A stretch of DNA of 64,000 nucleotides, taken from assembly GCF_012932365.1 (NCBI RefSeq), contig NZ_JAAIIH010000001.1, forward strand, positions 248,001 through 312,000, given 5' to 3'. Position numbers and translations under genes: made by a program. Each line of letters begins with the position of its first letter. Position 1 is the first letter of the stretch. The notes beneath the pieces are model-generated. The model was not told the DNA's origin and ran no database searches. It was given only the letters and a program-made list of their open reading frames with translations. This DNA comes from Bifidobacterium moraviense (GTDB taxonomy: Bacteria; Actinomycetota; Actinomycetes; Actinomycetales; Bifidobacteriaceae). This document shows, piece after piece, positions 1 through 9,465 of this stretch.

Positions 1-1143
1 ACATGGGCGAGGGGAGGGGCGGGCGTGCTCGTCACCGGCAACGTGATGGTCGACCGCACGCAGCTCGGCGAACCCGGCAACGTGGCCGTCGAGGACGAGC
101 GCGACCTCGCCATGCTGCGGCGCTGGGCCGCCGCCGGCACCGAGAACGGCACGCACTGCTGGATGCAGATCAACCATCCCGGCCGGCAGTCGCCCATCAC
201 CATCAATCCGCATCCGCTCGCGCCCAGCGCCGGCACGGTTGACGGCGGCTACGGCAGGTTCTTCGCCGAACCGACCGAACTGACGCGCGAGCAGATCCGG
301 GACATCGTGCGCCGATTCGCCACCACGGCGCGCATCGCCAAGAAGGCCGGCTTCACCGGCGTGGAGATCCACGCGGCGCACGGCTACCTCATCAACCAGT
401 TCCTCTCGCCGCTCGACAACCGCCGCACCGACGAATACGGCGGCAGCCTGGAGAACCGCGCCCGATTCCTGTTCGACGTGTTCGACGCGGTGCGCGAGGC
501 GGTCGGCCCCGACTTTCCGGTCGCGGTGAAACTCAACTCGTCCGACGTGCCGATCGCCGTCAAGGTCAACGAGAAGGGCAGTGTGCCCGGCGGGTTCAGC
601 GAGGAGGAATCCATCTGGGTCATGAAGCAGCTGGAGACCCGCGGCGTGGACCTCATCGACATCTCCGGCGGTACCTATGCCAAGCCGGTCATCCAGACCA
701 ATGCCGGTGCGGCCGAGGACCGCCGCCGTGGCGTCTACTTCACCGACTTCGCGCGCCGCGTCAAGGGCGAACTGACCGTGCCGGTCGCTTTGACCGGCGG
801 CTTCCGCAACGCCGGGGACATGGAGCGGGCGCTCGGCGAAGGCATCACGCAGATGATCGGCATCGCGCGTCCCCTCGCGCTCGTGCCCGACCTGCCGAAC
901 CGCATCATCCGCGACGGCTGGCGGGGCTCCGTCGACCTGCCGCGCGTGACGACCGGCATCACGGCGCTCGACAAGGCGTTCGGCGGCATTCTGGTGATCA
1001 GCTGGTTCGAAGTGCAGATGAACCGCATCGGACGCGGCAAGCGCCCCGATCCACGCATCGGCGGCCTTCGCGCGCTCCTGTTCGCCGTCAGACAGCACGG
1101 TCCCGCCGCGCTCGCCCCGCGCCGCCGCAGGGGCCGGCAGTGA
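1..1143 (+). CDS. NADH:flavin oxidoreductase, Old Yellow Enzyme family (5' end outside the window)
   Basis: FMN-dependent TIM-barrel oxidoreductase that reduces activated alkenes or related substrates with NAD(P)H; the substrate is not predictable. The frame is open from base 1 (T-W-A-R-G-G-A-G-V-L-V-T-G-N), so the gene begins upstream and lacks its N-terminal strand. A GTG at 25 is an internal codon. The hallmark of the family is seen at roughly residues 118-140 of the visible part: EIHAAHGYLINQFLSP followed by NRRTDEYGGSLENR. The C-terminus is Arg-rich (PRRRRGRQ). The next gene follows after 45 bp and is another oxidoreductase, so the two may be co-transcribed. The family call is firm; the role is unknown. 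Confidence 0.85.
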   Translation, partial: TWARGGAGVLVTGNVMVDRTQLGEPGNVAVEDERDLAMLRRWAAAGTENGTHCWMQINHPGRQSPITINPHPLAPSAGTVDGGYGRFFAEPTELTREQIRDIVRRFATTARIAKKAGFTGVEIHAAHGYLINQFLSPLDNRRTDEYGGSLENRARFLFDVFDAVREAVGPDFPVAVKLNSSDVPIAVKVNEKGSVPGGFSEEESIWVMKQLETRGVDLIDISGGTYAKPVIQTNAGAAEDRRRGVYFTDFARRVKGELTVPVALTGGFRNAGDMERALGEGITQMIGIARPLALVPDLPNRIIRDGWRGSVDLPRVTTGITALDKAFGGILVISWFEVQMNRIGRGKRPDPRIGGLRALLFAVRQHGPAALAPRRRRGRQ

Positions 1144-1188
1144 ATCAGCAACCACATCGGAAGCCACACGAATCGAAGGAGCCGTCGA

Positions 1189-2028
1189 ATGAACGGGATT
1201 CAAACCAGAACCATCGCCATCGTCACCGGCGCGTCGTCGGGCCTCGGCGCGGCGTTCCTCGAGGCGATCGTCGCGCGTTACCGCAATCTCGATGAGATAT
1301 GGATCGTCGCCCGGCGCGAGCGGCGGCTGCGTGCGCTCGCCGGGAAGTACGGCAACTCGCATACGCGCATCCGCGCCATTCCGCTGGATCTGACCGGTCC
1401 TGACGCATATGGGACGCTGACGGGGCTGCTGGAGGATGAACGGCCGAACGTCCGTGTGCTGATCAACAACGCCGGATACGAGCGCGAGGGTGTGCTGCGC
1501 GACATGAGCCCCGCGGACATTCGCGCCATGATCGATCTCAACGTGACGGCCATGACGATGGTCAGTCGCGCCTGCCTGCCGTACATGGGCCGGGGGAGTT
1601 TCATAGTGGTCACCGGATCGGTGTCGTCCTTCGCGCCGATCCCGTGGCAGGCCGTGTATGCCGCAAGCAAGGCGTACGTGCGGTTTCTCGCCCGCGCGCT
1701 GCACGAGGAGGAGCGCGAGCGGGGCGTGAACGTGCTGCTGTTCAACCCCGGCAACATGGACACCGAGATGAACGTGCGCGGCGCCGTGTCCGGCAAGCTT
1801 GCCCGGCTGCCGTATCTCGATCTGAGGAGGGAGACCGTGCGGACGCTGACCCGTGCGGAACGCGGATGCGCCTCGTACACGCCGCTGGCGTTCTACAAGC
1901 TGTACCGGGCATTCGCCAAGCTGGCGCCCTCCGCGCTTGCCGTCCGCGTGACCAGTCTGAAGTCGGGCGGAGCCGCGGCTCCGCCTCGGAACGGCGCCGT
2001 CACCGCGGCATCCATAGCGCAAGCATGA
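1189..2028 (+). CDS. Short-chain dehydrogenase/reductase (SDR)
   Basis: NAD(P)-dependent oxidoreductase of the classical SDR family, 279 residues. The Rossmann nucleotide-binding motif TGASSGLG lies at residues 13-20, the NNAG motif near 92-95, and the catalytic YxxxK as YAASK near 158. The start ATG is preceded by GAAGGAG at suitable spacing. Compared with typical 250-residue SDRs it has a C-terminal extension (about residues 200-279), as in the DltE/YbbO-like subgroup. It follows the flavin oxidoreductase by 45 bp in the same direction. Its last 29 bp overlap the convergent DUF3592 gene. The substrate cannot be deduced. Confidence 0.8.
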   Translation: MNGIQTRTIAIVTGASSGLGAAFLEAIVARYRNLDEIWIVARRERRLRALAGKYGNSHTRIRAIPLDLTGPDAYGTLTGLLEDERPNVRVLINNAGYEREGVLRDMSPADIRAMIDLNVTAMTMVSRACLPYMGRGSFIVVTGSVSSFAPIPWQAVYAASKAYVRFLARALHEEERERGVNVLLFNPGNMDTEMNVRGAVSGKLARLPYLDLRRETVRTLTRAERGCASYTPLAFYKLYRAFAKLAPSALAVRVTSLKSGGAAAPPRNGAVTAASIAQA

Positions 2029-2458
2029 CCACGCCGGCGATGAAGTCCACGACGCTGGCCGCGGCGAACGCGACGAGCACGATCATGCGGCTATGGTCCT
2101 TCCGCATGTATGCGTGGGACGGCTCGAACGGATCGTACAGGACGGTCGCCTCGTCACCCACGTGGAATTTGCTCGGGCGCGACCAGATGCCCGACTTCAG
2201 CTCGTATTCGCTGCCGCCGACCGTGTAGGAGAACACGGGCGACCACAGCGTGCCGTCGTCGTCGTGGCGTTCGCGCAGTTCGCTCACGGTGCCGGTCGTT
2301 TCGGCCGTGCATCGCCGGCGGGAGTCACTCGCCTTGCGCATGAGCCGCAGGCAGACGCCGAGGACGATGAGCGCGACGACGATCATGACGAGCGACGCGA
2401 TGAGCACCGGCGTCTCGTGCCATGTGCCGGTGGAAGTGCTTTCGGCTGCCTCGATCAT
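2000..2458 (-). CDS. DUF3592-type membrane protein
   Basis: A 152-residue protein with one N-terminal TM helix (about residues 17-38) and one C-terminal TM helix (about 128-150). Between them lies a soluble segment containing VTGTVSELRERHDDDGT, SPVFSYTVGG and VGDEATVLYDP, the pattern of DUF3592 proteins (V..G.V..., Y.V.G, .G..V.V.YDP). Function unknown; these are small membrane proteins with a beta-rich exposed domain. The 3' end overlaps the convergent SDR gene by 29 bp. It precedes the PH-domain pair on the same strand only in the sense of sharing orientation; it is downstream of them. Another DUF3592-like protein lies at 24513-25133. Confidence 0.65.
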   Translation of the reverse strand: MIEAAESTSTGTWHETPVLIASLVMIVVALIVLGVCLRLMRKASDSRRRCTAETTGTVSELRERHDDDGTLWSPVFSYTVGGSEYELKSGIWSRPSKFHVGDEATVLYDPFEPSHAYMRKDHSRMIVLVAFAAASVVDFIAGVVMLALWMPR

Positions 2459-2518
2459 GATTCGATTATCCCCGCGCCGTTCGCATGCCGTGCGAGACGA
2501 TCGTAAACGCGACGTGAA

Positions 2519-4289
2519 TTATCTCGATGCCTCCGCCGTTCCCTCCAGCCAATCCTCCAGTCGGCTGGCGTCGGCACGGCGGATGGCGTGGAAGTCGATG
2601 GCGCTGGTGCCGTTGAGCACGAACAGTGGCATGCCGACGCGCTCCACGCCCTGCCGCTCGCGCCAGAGCGCAGTAGTGCGCGTGAGGCTCTGCACGCGCT
2701 GCCGGCGGGTGCAGAGCGTGATCAGAGTGAGCTGCTCGGCGCAGGTCACCACGATGCGATGGGGAAGCGCACCGGGGGCTGGCCGGGGGATCGCGAATCC
2801 GTCGACGCGCCATTTCAGCGCGCGCGTGGCCAACCACCACAGCATGGCAACCGGCAGCAGGGTGGCCGCGAAGACCAGCGGCAGAGGCGGCATGTGCAGG
2901 CCGGGATGAAGCCACGCGTACGCGGCGACCGCCCGCCGACGCGACGAACGCCACGGCCGGCACCGTCAGATAGTAGCGGCCCAGCCCGCGCCCGGTCCTG
3001 TGCGTGCGGACCGGAGCCAGTCCCCACTCCGGCAGGATCCGCGCCATGACGTCATACACCTGCGTCGCGCCCACCACCGGCAGCAGCGTCGAAGCGGACT
3101 GGTCGTCGTCGCGGTCATCGTCATCCCCGTTCCCGCCGACCATGCCGGATGCGCTCAGCCCCACGCGCACCGAGCACAGGCCCAGCAGCCGTCGCAGCAC
3201 GTTGCGGCGGATCTCCACGCTCTGGATGCGGCTGACCGGCAGCGTGGTCACCCGACGCGTGACCAGTCCGCGGACGATGACCAGATCGTCGCCGCGACGC
3301 CAGATCGCAAAGCCCTGGAAGCGCAGGAACGCGCTCGCGACCGACACCATGAGCAACACGATCACGACGAACAGCACGGCCATCGCGACCGCCATCGCGC
3401 CGCGGGTCATGACGCCCATGACGGAATCGGCGGTCGCATGCGCCACGCGTTCGGGCAGCACGTCGCTGATTCTCTGCCAGAAGCCCCACACCACCAGCGC
3501 GGAGGCGAGGAGCGTCACGTCGCTCAGCGCATAGAGCAGGATGTCCCGGGCCGTGGCGCGGAAGACCGGCTCGCAGTCCGGCACGGCGCCCGGCTTGGCA
3601 TTGAGTTTGGCATTGGGCTCGGCATTGGGCTCGGCATTGGGCTCGGAGGATACCTTCGATTCCGGCCGCTCTGTGGGTCGAACGTGTTCGATACCGTCGT
3701 CGCGGTCATTGGCAGCACGATTCTCGAACGTGTTCGATGCCGTGCTTGTGCAAACCTCCGTGTCCTTGCGGAACGCCGTCGCCCTGAGTCGCTCCAATTC
3801 GAGCTGCACACGCTCGTCCACGGCGTCCAGCGTGATGTCCGCCTCGCCGCCGCCCGCGGACACCGTGACCGTCACCACATGGAACGGCTGCAGGTACCAC
3901 GGCGACGCGCTGCTGATCGCGTGGATGCGGTCGTAGGCCAACGCGCGGCGTTTGCGGAAGAACAGGCCGCTCGTCCATGCGAGCTCCCGCGCGCCCAGCG
4001 CATACCGCGTGGTCATCCACCGCATGACCGGCGGTCCCAGCGCGATCGCGCAGCCGATGCCCACCGCGGCGGCGATCAGGATCGCGGCTCCCTGAAGCAT
4101 TCCGGCGAACGCGCCGGCACCCGGACCGGGACGTGATGGCCCGCGCGCCGCGATGATCGCGATCGTGACGATCATGCCCGCGCACGCCTTGGCGGACCGC
4201 GCCAGCGCGACGATGAGCCCCGCGGGATGCAGCCGGCGCCACTGCAGCTCGTGCCGCAGGTCCTGCTCCGCGCGCCCGTCCGCCATCAT
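2519..4289 (-). pseudogene. YdbT-like PH-domain membrane protein, frameshifted near 2940
   Basis: Membrane protein of the bacterial PH-domain YdbT family, about 590 residues if repaired. It starts at the ATG of a TGATGATG junction, overlapping the stop of the YdbS-like gene. In order: two N-terminal TM helices, a bPH2 domain (LAWTSGLFFRKRRALAYDRI), an acidic linker with 'EPNA' repeats, two TM helices, a second PH domain (VIVRGLVTRRVTTLPVSRIQ), another TM region, and a third PH domain. The reading frame breaks around 2935-2945. Upstream the frame reads RYYLTVPAVAFVAS; the sensible continuation (AVAAYAWLHPGL, then TM and PH) is in another frame and runs to the stop at 2519. The total length is not a multiple of three. 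Either a real frameshift or a sequencing error in a GC-rich run. Confidence 0.7.
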
Positions 4290-4855
4290 CACAGGTCCTC
4301 CCTCGAACGCGCCACGCGACGGGTGATGAGGTCCGTCACGCGCTCCGCCTCGGCGGTGTCCAACGCCTCGATCGTGTGCGCGCCCACCGCCGTGTGCACG
4401 GTGACGGCCGTCAGCCCGTAATGCCTGAGCACCGGGTTTTGCCTGGCGTCCACGTGCTGGATGCGGTTGAACGGCACGACGGTGGTGGAGCGGAACAGCC
4501 ATCCTTTGCGGATGCGCAGGTCGCGCTCGCCGATCGAGAACCGGCTGAACGCGTACGCGTAGCGGTTCCGCAGCGGTTGCGCGGCCAATCCCGCCACGCC
4601 GTACGCCACCACCAACCCCAATGCGATCGCCGGCCACGGCCACGCGCCCCACCAGTCGTACGCCATGCCGATCGCGGCGACCGCCCCGCACACGGCCCAG
4701 ACGATCAGGGACTCGATGACGGCGTCGGCCGTCCACACCCGCGTGACCCGGCGCGGCAGCGCATGCCACGCGGCATCCCCGCGTCGTGCGTCGTCGTCAC
4801 GTTCCGTTGCCGTTCCGCCCGCATCCGCGGCGGACGATCCATATTCGTTGCCCAT
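4289..4855 (-). CDS. YdbS-like PH-domain membrane protein
   Basis: About 188 residues from the ATG at 4855; another in-frame ATG lies at 4867 and the frame stays open to 5032, so the start is uncertain. GGGAGG sits only 1 nt before 4855, and GGAGGAGGGG lies about 15 nt before 4867. It has two TM helices (IVWAVCGAVAAIGMAYDW and a second ending GVAGLAAQPL) followed by a bacterial PH domain (IRKGWLFRSTTVVPFNRIQH). This is the classic YdbS arrangement, here translationally coupled to the YdbT-like gene through a TGATG overlap. The molecular role of such pairs is not firmly known. It is divergent from the DUF805 gene at 5007. Confidence 0.7.
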   Translation of the reverse strand: MGNEYGSSAADAGGTATERDDDARRGDAAWHALPRRVTRVWTADAVIESLIVWAVCGAVAAIGMAYDWWGAWPWPAIALGLVVAYGVAGLAAQPLRNRYAYAFSRFSIGERDLRIRKGWLFRSTTVVPFNRIQHVDARQNPVLRHYGLTAVTVHTAVGAHTIEALDTAEAERVTDLITRRVARSREDL

Positions 4856-5006
4856 GCCTCCCACCATATCGGCGGTGTCATGCCCCTCCTCCCATCGGTA
4901 CACGCCCGTGGACAGGCCGGGCGCGATACTGGACACGGGATGCAAAGCACGGTTGCATGGGGAATCGACGGCAACCCGATCGAAAGCGATCCGCGAAGGA
5001 GCGATC

Positions 5007-5633
5007 ATGAACAATATCAACCCCGGCAACAACGTCAGTCATAGTGGCAAACCGAACCCATACACGTCCTATGCGAACTCCAAGCTCGTCAAACCGGATC
5101 CCGTTCAAGGCGGCGAACCCGGGCCCGACGAACCGTATTACGGCGTTGGATTCGGCCGGGCGGTCCGGCGCTTCTGGGGCAAGGCGTTCGTTTGGCGCGG
5201 CCGGGCGTCGCGCGGCGAGTACTGGTGGGCGGCCCTGTTCTGCTTTCTTGCCCTGTTCGCGTGTGACACGGCGGCTACTGCGGCAGACGTTGCGTTGTTC
5301 CACGTGGCCGGCGACGGGGACGGGCCGATTGGTTCGTGGACCGACCTGATCGTCAATCTGACGCTCATCGTACCCCTGCTCGCCGTGTCCGTCCGCAGGC
5401 TGCACGACTCGAATCTGAGTGGTTGGTGGGTGCTGCTGCCGGCCGTCTTCCAGATCGGCTACATCGCCGCCATGGCCGTCGCCATGTTCGCCGGCGGTGC
5501 GGCCGGCACGGTGATGGGACTGCTCACCACCGCACTGCTGGTCGTGGCGTATCTGCTGAGCGAGGTGGTGCTGTTCATCCTGCCGCCCGATCCGCGTGGG
5601 ACGCGCTTTGACGGTCCACGCGCGCACAGGTGA
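5007..5633 (+). CDS. DUF805 membrane protein
   Basis: 208 residues from the ATG preceded by GAAGGAG. The first 60 or so residues are polar and Pro/Asn-rich. The DUF805 signature follows: RGRASRGEYWWAALFC, a TM helix, then a further TM, and VSVRRLHDSNLSGWW before two more TM helices. Four TM segments in all. DUF805 proteins are inner-membrane proteins of unknown function. The last codons overlap the GTG start of the sensor kinase at 5630, so it is probably translated with the two-component kinase and may be part of the same sensory unit. That link is inference. Confidence 0.75.
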   Translation: MNNINPGNNVSHSGKPNPYTSYANSKLVKPDPVQGGEPGPDEPYYGVGFGRAVRRFWGKAFVWRGRASRGEYWWAALFCFLALFACDTAATAADVALFHVAGDGDGPIGSWTDLIVNLTLIVPLLAVSVRRLHDSNLSGWWVLLPAVFQIGYIAAMAVAMFAGGAAGTVMGLLTTALLVVAYLLSEVVLFILPPDPRGTRFDGPRAHR

Positions 5634-7105
5634 GCGTCATGGGCGGAACGGATTCGGAGCGAAGGATGTGTCACGCGGCCGGTGCTGACGGCGCCCGCGG
5701 CGTGCATGTCTGGGTCGAACGGTGGCGGTCATGGCGGCGGGAACCGCATTTTCAGGACAGAGCGCGTATGTTCGGCGTGGCCTCGTGGCTGCTCGTGCTG
5801 CTCGTTTCGCCGCCCAGGACCCCGATCGGCTGGGCTGTGGCTCTCGCCTTGGTCGTCGTGATCGCGGTCCTTTCCGTCCGGCCGCGTCTGACGGTGCCCG
5901 TCGGTCTGACGGTGGCGCTGGCCGCCTGCTTCACACCGGATGGGACGGGCGTGGCCTTCGCGTCCGTCGCCGCGTTCGCGACGTTCCTGACCGCTGGATA
6001 TGCGCTTGATGGGAGGATCGTCGCCGTGTTCGTGGCGGGCTACGCGCTGTTGGAAACCGCGGCCGCCACGTGGCCGGGAGGGCTGGGAGCGCACAGCGGG
6101 GCGATCGAGGTGTTGCGCGCGCTGACGGCGGGTCTGACGGCGGATGGCCGCACGGTCACGCCGGCCGACGTTCCGCCCGCGGCGCTGTGGGCGTTCGGTA
6201 TGGTCCTGTCCATGATGATCAGCGGCTTCGCGGCGCTGTTCGGCCACTCGTTCCGCCGCAACGCCGCGGCGGGGGAGCGGCTCGCCCGCAGCGAAGCCAT
6301 GGTCGGCCGGCTCACGCGCGAGCAGCAGCTGGCGCACCTGATCCACGATTCGGTGGCCAACGACATGTCCGTCATCGCCATGCTTGCGTGGAGGGCCAAG
6401 GCTGGGCTGCGCGGCGGAGAGGACGCGTTCGCGAGCGATGGAGCCGTTGGCTCGGGTGCGGATTTGGCGGTCGCGCTGGATGCGATCTACGAGCGGTCGC
6501 ATCACGCTCTCGATCGCGTGCATGAGGTGATCGACGTGCTGGATGGCAAGCGCGCGCTCGCCGATCTGGACGGCTCCGGCGGTTCCGGCACCGGCATGCA
6601 AGCCGAAAACGGGTCAACCGGCGTCTCGGGGCCGGCCGGGCTGGCCGGGTTCGTCGCCGAGCTCGAACGGTATCTCGAGGATCAGGATCGCGTCATGGCC
6701 ATGGTCGGCATGCCCGGCATCTCGCGCGTGACGGTCGGGGGCGACGGCCCCGGCCGTACGGTTCCGTCTCCACAGGTGCGTCAGGCCATCCTCGGATTCG
6801 TGGAGGAAGTCTACGCGAACATCGTGCGTCATGCCGCGTGGAGCGAGCTAGGCGACGGAGAAGAGCAGGGCGAGGAGGACGCCTACAGCCTGTTCGTCAC
6901 CGTGGAACCGCACCGCGTCCGCATCGCCGAGGTCAACGCGATCGGCGACGGTGCATCGGTCGCCATCCGCGGCACCCGGCACGGCAGGGGACTGGCATTG
7001 CGGCGCGAAACGATCGAATCGCTCGGCGGCACGCTCAACGCCGCCGCGCAGGACGGCACATGGACCATCGCCGCGGAGATCCCGCTGTCCTCGGCGTCGC
7101 CTTGA
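5630..7105 (+). CDS. Sensor histidine kinase (NarL/LuxR-type two-component system)
   Basis: 491 residues starting with GTG that overlaps the DUF805 stop. Four to five TM helices occupy about residues 45-160, with another near 190-210. The dimerisation/phosphoacceptor segment LAHLIHDSVANDMSVIAML places the phosphorylated His near residue 239 in the HisKA_3-like HD context. The HATPase part has an N-box-like EEVYANIVRHA and a G-box GRGLALRRETIESLGG. Unusually, the likely partner regulator (7317-8027) lies immediately downstream but on the opposite strand, convergent. The stimulus is unknown; the DUF805 partner suggests a membrane cue. Confidence 0.8.
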   Translation: MSVMGGTDSERRMCHAAGADGARGVHVWVERWRSWRREPHFQDRARMFGVASWLLVLLVSPPRTPIGWAVALALVVVIAVLSVRPRLTVPVGLTVALAACFTPDGTGVAFASVAAFATFLTAGYALDGRIVAVFVAGYALLETAAATWPGGLGAHSGAIEVLRALTAGLTADGRTVTPADVPPAALWAFGMVLSMMISGFAALFGHSFRRNAAAGERLARSEAMVGRLTREQQLAHLIHDSVANDMSVIAMLAWRAKAGLRGGEDAFASDGAVGSGADLAVALDAIYERSHHALDRVHEVIDVLDGKRALADLDGSGGSGTGMQAENGSTGVSGPAGLAGFVAELERYLEDQDRVMAMVGMPGISRVTVGGDGPGRTVPSPQVRQAILGFVEEVYANIVRHAAWSELGDGEEQGEEDAYSLFVTVEPHRVRIAEVNAIGDGASVAIRGTRHGRGLALRRETIESLGGTLNAAAQDGTWTIAAEIPLSSASP

Positions 7106-7316
7106 GCGGTTTCTTTTTTCGTCATTCCGAGCGGTTTCTTCTTTCGTCATCCTGAGCGGAGGGCGTAGCCCGGAGTCGAAGGATCCCCGGTCCGGCCGTG
7201 ATGGTCAGGGATCCTTCGACTCCGCTGCGCTGCGCTCAGGATGACGAGGGAGGTTATTGCGCTGCACCCCGGGATGACGGGAAGCTCCGATCGGAATGAC
7301 GAGGAAAGGGCGTCGC
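7106..7316. repeat. Intergenic repeat: 24-bp tandem duplication plus GGATCC-flanked inverted repeat
   Basis: Between the convergent kinase and regulator. First comes a near-perfect 24-bp tandem duplication around 7105-7160 (GAGCGGTTTCTTCTTTCGTC units). It runs into a long imperfect inverted repeat whose arms are 7146-7186 and 7209-7245 (left begins GTCATCCTGAGCGG, right ends CGCTCAGGATGAC, both with TCGAAGGATCC or its complement). This is the dispersed 'ATCCTTCGACTCCGC...' palindrome family that I recall from bifidobacterial and other genomes. It may act as a bidirectional transcription terminator here. Confidence 0.75.
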
Positions 7317-8027
7317 TCAGCGGCTCAGGTAGATGGCGATGGCGTGGGCGAGCGACTTGGCGCCGAGCTTGTCCACGGCGCGGTGGGCGTGCGTGCGCAC
7401 GGTGGCCGGCGCGATGCCCCACTGCGCGGCGATCTGCTCGTAGCTCAATCCCCGCGCAAGCAGCCGCAGCGTTTCGGTCTCCTTGGCCCCCAGCTTTGCC
7501 CGGCCGCCGTCTGTCCCGGACGACGATCCCTCGGATTCGTCCTCCAGACGCCGGTGCACCGTCTCGGCGCTTCCGAATGGGGCCTTCACGCCGGCCGGTG
7601 CGAACGTTCCGCCCGCCGCCACCGTGCGCAACGCCGCGGCCATCGCCGGCACATCCGCCTTGGAGACGATGCCCTGCGCGCCGGCCTGCGCCGCCCGGTC
7701 CGCGTACGTGTCCACCGAGAACGCGGTGACGGCGAGCAGGAGCACCCGGTCCGTGCGGCGGCGGATGCGGCGGCACACGCCCACGCCCGTGCCGTCGTCC
7801 AACGACATGTCCACCAGCATCAGGCGCGGGCGCGTGTCCGGGGCAAGGGCCAGGCGTACGGCCTCGCCCGCCTCCGCCACACCCCACAGCCATTGCGCGC
7901 CCGGCAGCAGCTGCGGCAGGATCCCGCGCATCGCCATCAGCGCCATCCGGTCGTTGTCCAGCGCGGCCACGGGAATCGGCATGCCGCTGCCGCCCATCGC
8001 CTCGCCGCGGACTCCATTTCCAACCAT
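7317..8027 (-). CDS. LuxR/NarL-family response regulator
   Basis: 236 residues. The receiver domain occupies about residues 20-145: acidic pocket near ALDND, the phosphoacceptor Asp in RLMLVDMSLDD near residue 73, a TAFS switch segment, and a Lys in SKAD. A low-complexity linker of Ser/Glu/Gly joins it to a C-terminal LuxR helix-turn-helix (LGAKETETLRLLARGLSYEQ, then ATVRTHAHRAVDKLGAK). An internal Met at MGGSGMPIPVAALD is an alternative start. Most likely phosphorylated by the kinase at 5630-7105, with which it is convergent; target genes unknown. Confidence 0.8.
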   Translation of the reverse strand: MVGNGVRGEAMGGSGMPIPVAALDNDRMALMAMRGILPQLLPGAQWLWGVAEAGEAVRLALAPDTRPRLMLVDMSLDDGTGVGVCRRIRRRTDRVLLLAVTAFSVDTYADRAAQAGAQGIVSKADVPAMAAALRTVAAGGTFAPAGVKAPFGSAETVHRRLEDESEGSSSGTDGGRAKLGAKETETLRLLARGLSYEQIAAQWGIAPATVRTHAHRAVDKLGAKSLAHAIAIYLSR

Positions 8028-8103
8028 GACGCATCATTCTAGTCTCCCGGCCGCCTCGCATCGCAGGACGGATGTTCGAGGCCGCTCGGATGTGCGGATG
8101 CGC

Positions 8104-8147
8104 GGAGACGGACATCGCGCCCCACGGAGACGGACATCGCGCCCCAC
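8104..8147. repeat. Perfect 22-bp tandem duplication
   Basis: Two identical adjacent 22-bp copies (GGAGACGGACATCGCGCCCC plus AC) at 8104-8125 and 8126-8147, in the 192-bp divergent region between the response regulator and the aminotransferase. It could be slippage or a duplicated regulator-binding site. No core promoter was clear here. Confidence 0.85.
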
Positions 8148-8219
8148 GGGAAACACGGGACGGCTACCATCGGCGGACGACGGCCGGCGTCCCCGCACGG
8201 CCGCGAAGGAGGTTCGTCC

Positions 8220-9386
8220 ATGCCAGTCGTGTCCCGCCGCGCCCAGGAGGCGCTGTACCCGTCCGTGCGCGAGATGTTCGAACGCGCCGCCCGCGTGCCG
8301 GACGCCATCTCCTTCGCGATCGGCGAACCCGGATTCGACACCCCGCGCCCCATGATCGACGCCGCCTACCGCGCCGCGCTCGCCGGCGACACCCACTACA
8401 CGCCCAACCGCGGGGCCGTCGCGCTGCGCCGCGCATGGTGCGACGCGCGCAACCGCGCCGACGGCACCAGCTATGACCCGGAACGCGAGATCATCGTCAC
8501 CGCCGGCGGCATGGAGGGCGTGCTGCTCGCCATGATCGCCACGATGGACGCCGGCGACGACATCCTCATCCCGGACCCCGGCTACGCGAACTACTTCGGC
8601 CAGGCGCAGATGGCGCAGGTGGGCGTCGCGCCCGTGCCGCTGCACGAGGAGCACGGCTGGCGCATGCGCGCCGAGGACCTGAAGCCCGCGATCACTCCGC
8701 GCTCGCGGGCGCTGCTGCTCAACTCGCCGTCGAACCCCACCGGCGCGATCATCGGCTCGGATGAACTGGAGCGCATCGCGCAGGTGGCGCGCGAGCATGA
8801 CCTGTGGGTGATCAGCGACGAGGTGTACCGCGCGTTCGTGTACGACGACGCCGCGCCGTGCCGCTCCATCGCGCAGGTGCCGGGCACGAAGGAGCGCACG
8901 CTCGTGGTGGACAGCTTCTCCAAGACGTACGCGATGACCGGATGGCGCATCGGCTGCGTGTTCGGGCCCGAGGAGGCGGTGGGCCGGATGACCGTGATGC
9001 AGGAGAATGTGGTCTCGTGCGTGCCCGGCGCGCTGCAGGCCGGCGCGGTCGCGGCGCTGGAAGGTGCGGCGGACATCCTGTCGACCATGAAGGCCGCGTA
9101 CCGCGCGAACCGGGACCTTGTGGCGCGCGAGGTGGCGCGCATGCCGCTCGTCAGCTGCAATGTGCCCGACGGCGCGTTCTACGTGCTGGTGAACGTGAAG
9201 GCCACGGGGCTCGATGACTGGGAGTTCGCCTACCGGCTGCTCGACGAGGCGCACGTGGTGGTGACGCCCGCCTCGGGCTTCGGCTCGCGCGGCGCCGGCT
9301 ACGTGCGCCTGAGCTACGTGGGCACGTCCGAGGCCACTGCTGAGGGGCTGCGGCGCATGGGCGCGTGGCTTGAACGTCTGGCATGA
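8220..9386 (+). CDS. Class I/II pyridoxal-phosphate aminotransferase (AspC/AAT-like)
   Basis: 388 residues, ATG preceded by GAAGGAGG. A fold-type I aminotransferase that transfers an amino group between an amino acid and a 2-oxoacid through PLP. Visible landmarks are AIGEPGFDTP near the N-terminus, YTPNRGAVALRRAW, NSPSNPTGA (substrate/PLP Asn), the conserved ISDEVYRAFVYDD, and the PLP-binding Lys near residue 235 in SFSKTYAMTGWRIG. Length and motifs fit aspartate/aromatic aminotransferases of subgroup I-gamma. Exact amino-acid specificity cannot be read. Standalone gene; the 51-bp hairpin array begins about 80 bp downstream. Confidence 0.85.
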   Translation: MPVVSRRAQEALYPSVREMFERAARVPDAISFAIGEPGFDTPRPMIDAAYRAALAGDTHYTPNRGAVALRRAWCDARNRADGTSYDPEREIIVTAGGMEGVLLAMIATMDAGDDILIPDPGYANYFGQAQMAQVGVAPVPLHEEHGWRMRAEDLKPAITPRSRALLLNSPSNPTGAIIGSDELERIAQVAREHDLWVISDEVYRAFVYDDAAPCRSIAQVPGTKERTLVVDSFSKTYAMTGWRIGCVFGPEEAVGRMTVMQENVVSCVPGALQAGAVAALEGAADILSTMKAAYRANRDLVAREVARMPLVSCNVPDGAFYVLVNVKATGLDDWEFAYRLLDEAHVVVTPASGFGSRGAGYVRLSYVGTSEATAEGLRRMGAWLERLA

Positions 9387-9465
9387 GGGCCGCCGTGAGG
9401 GGCGCTGTGGGGGATGCCAAGAGGGGTGCCATGAGGGTCGCGGAGGACTGAGGCTGCGGGCGGGA

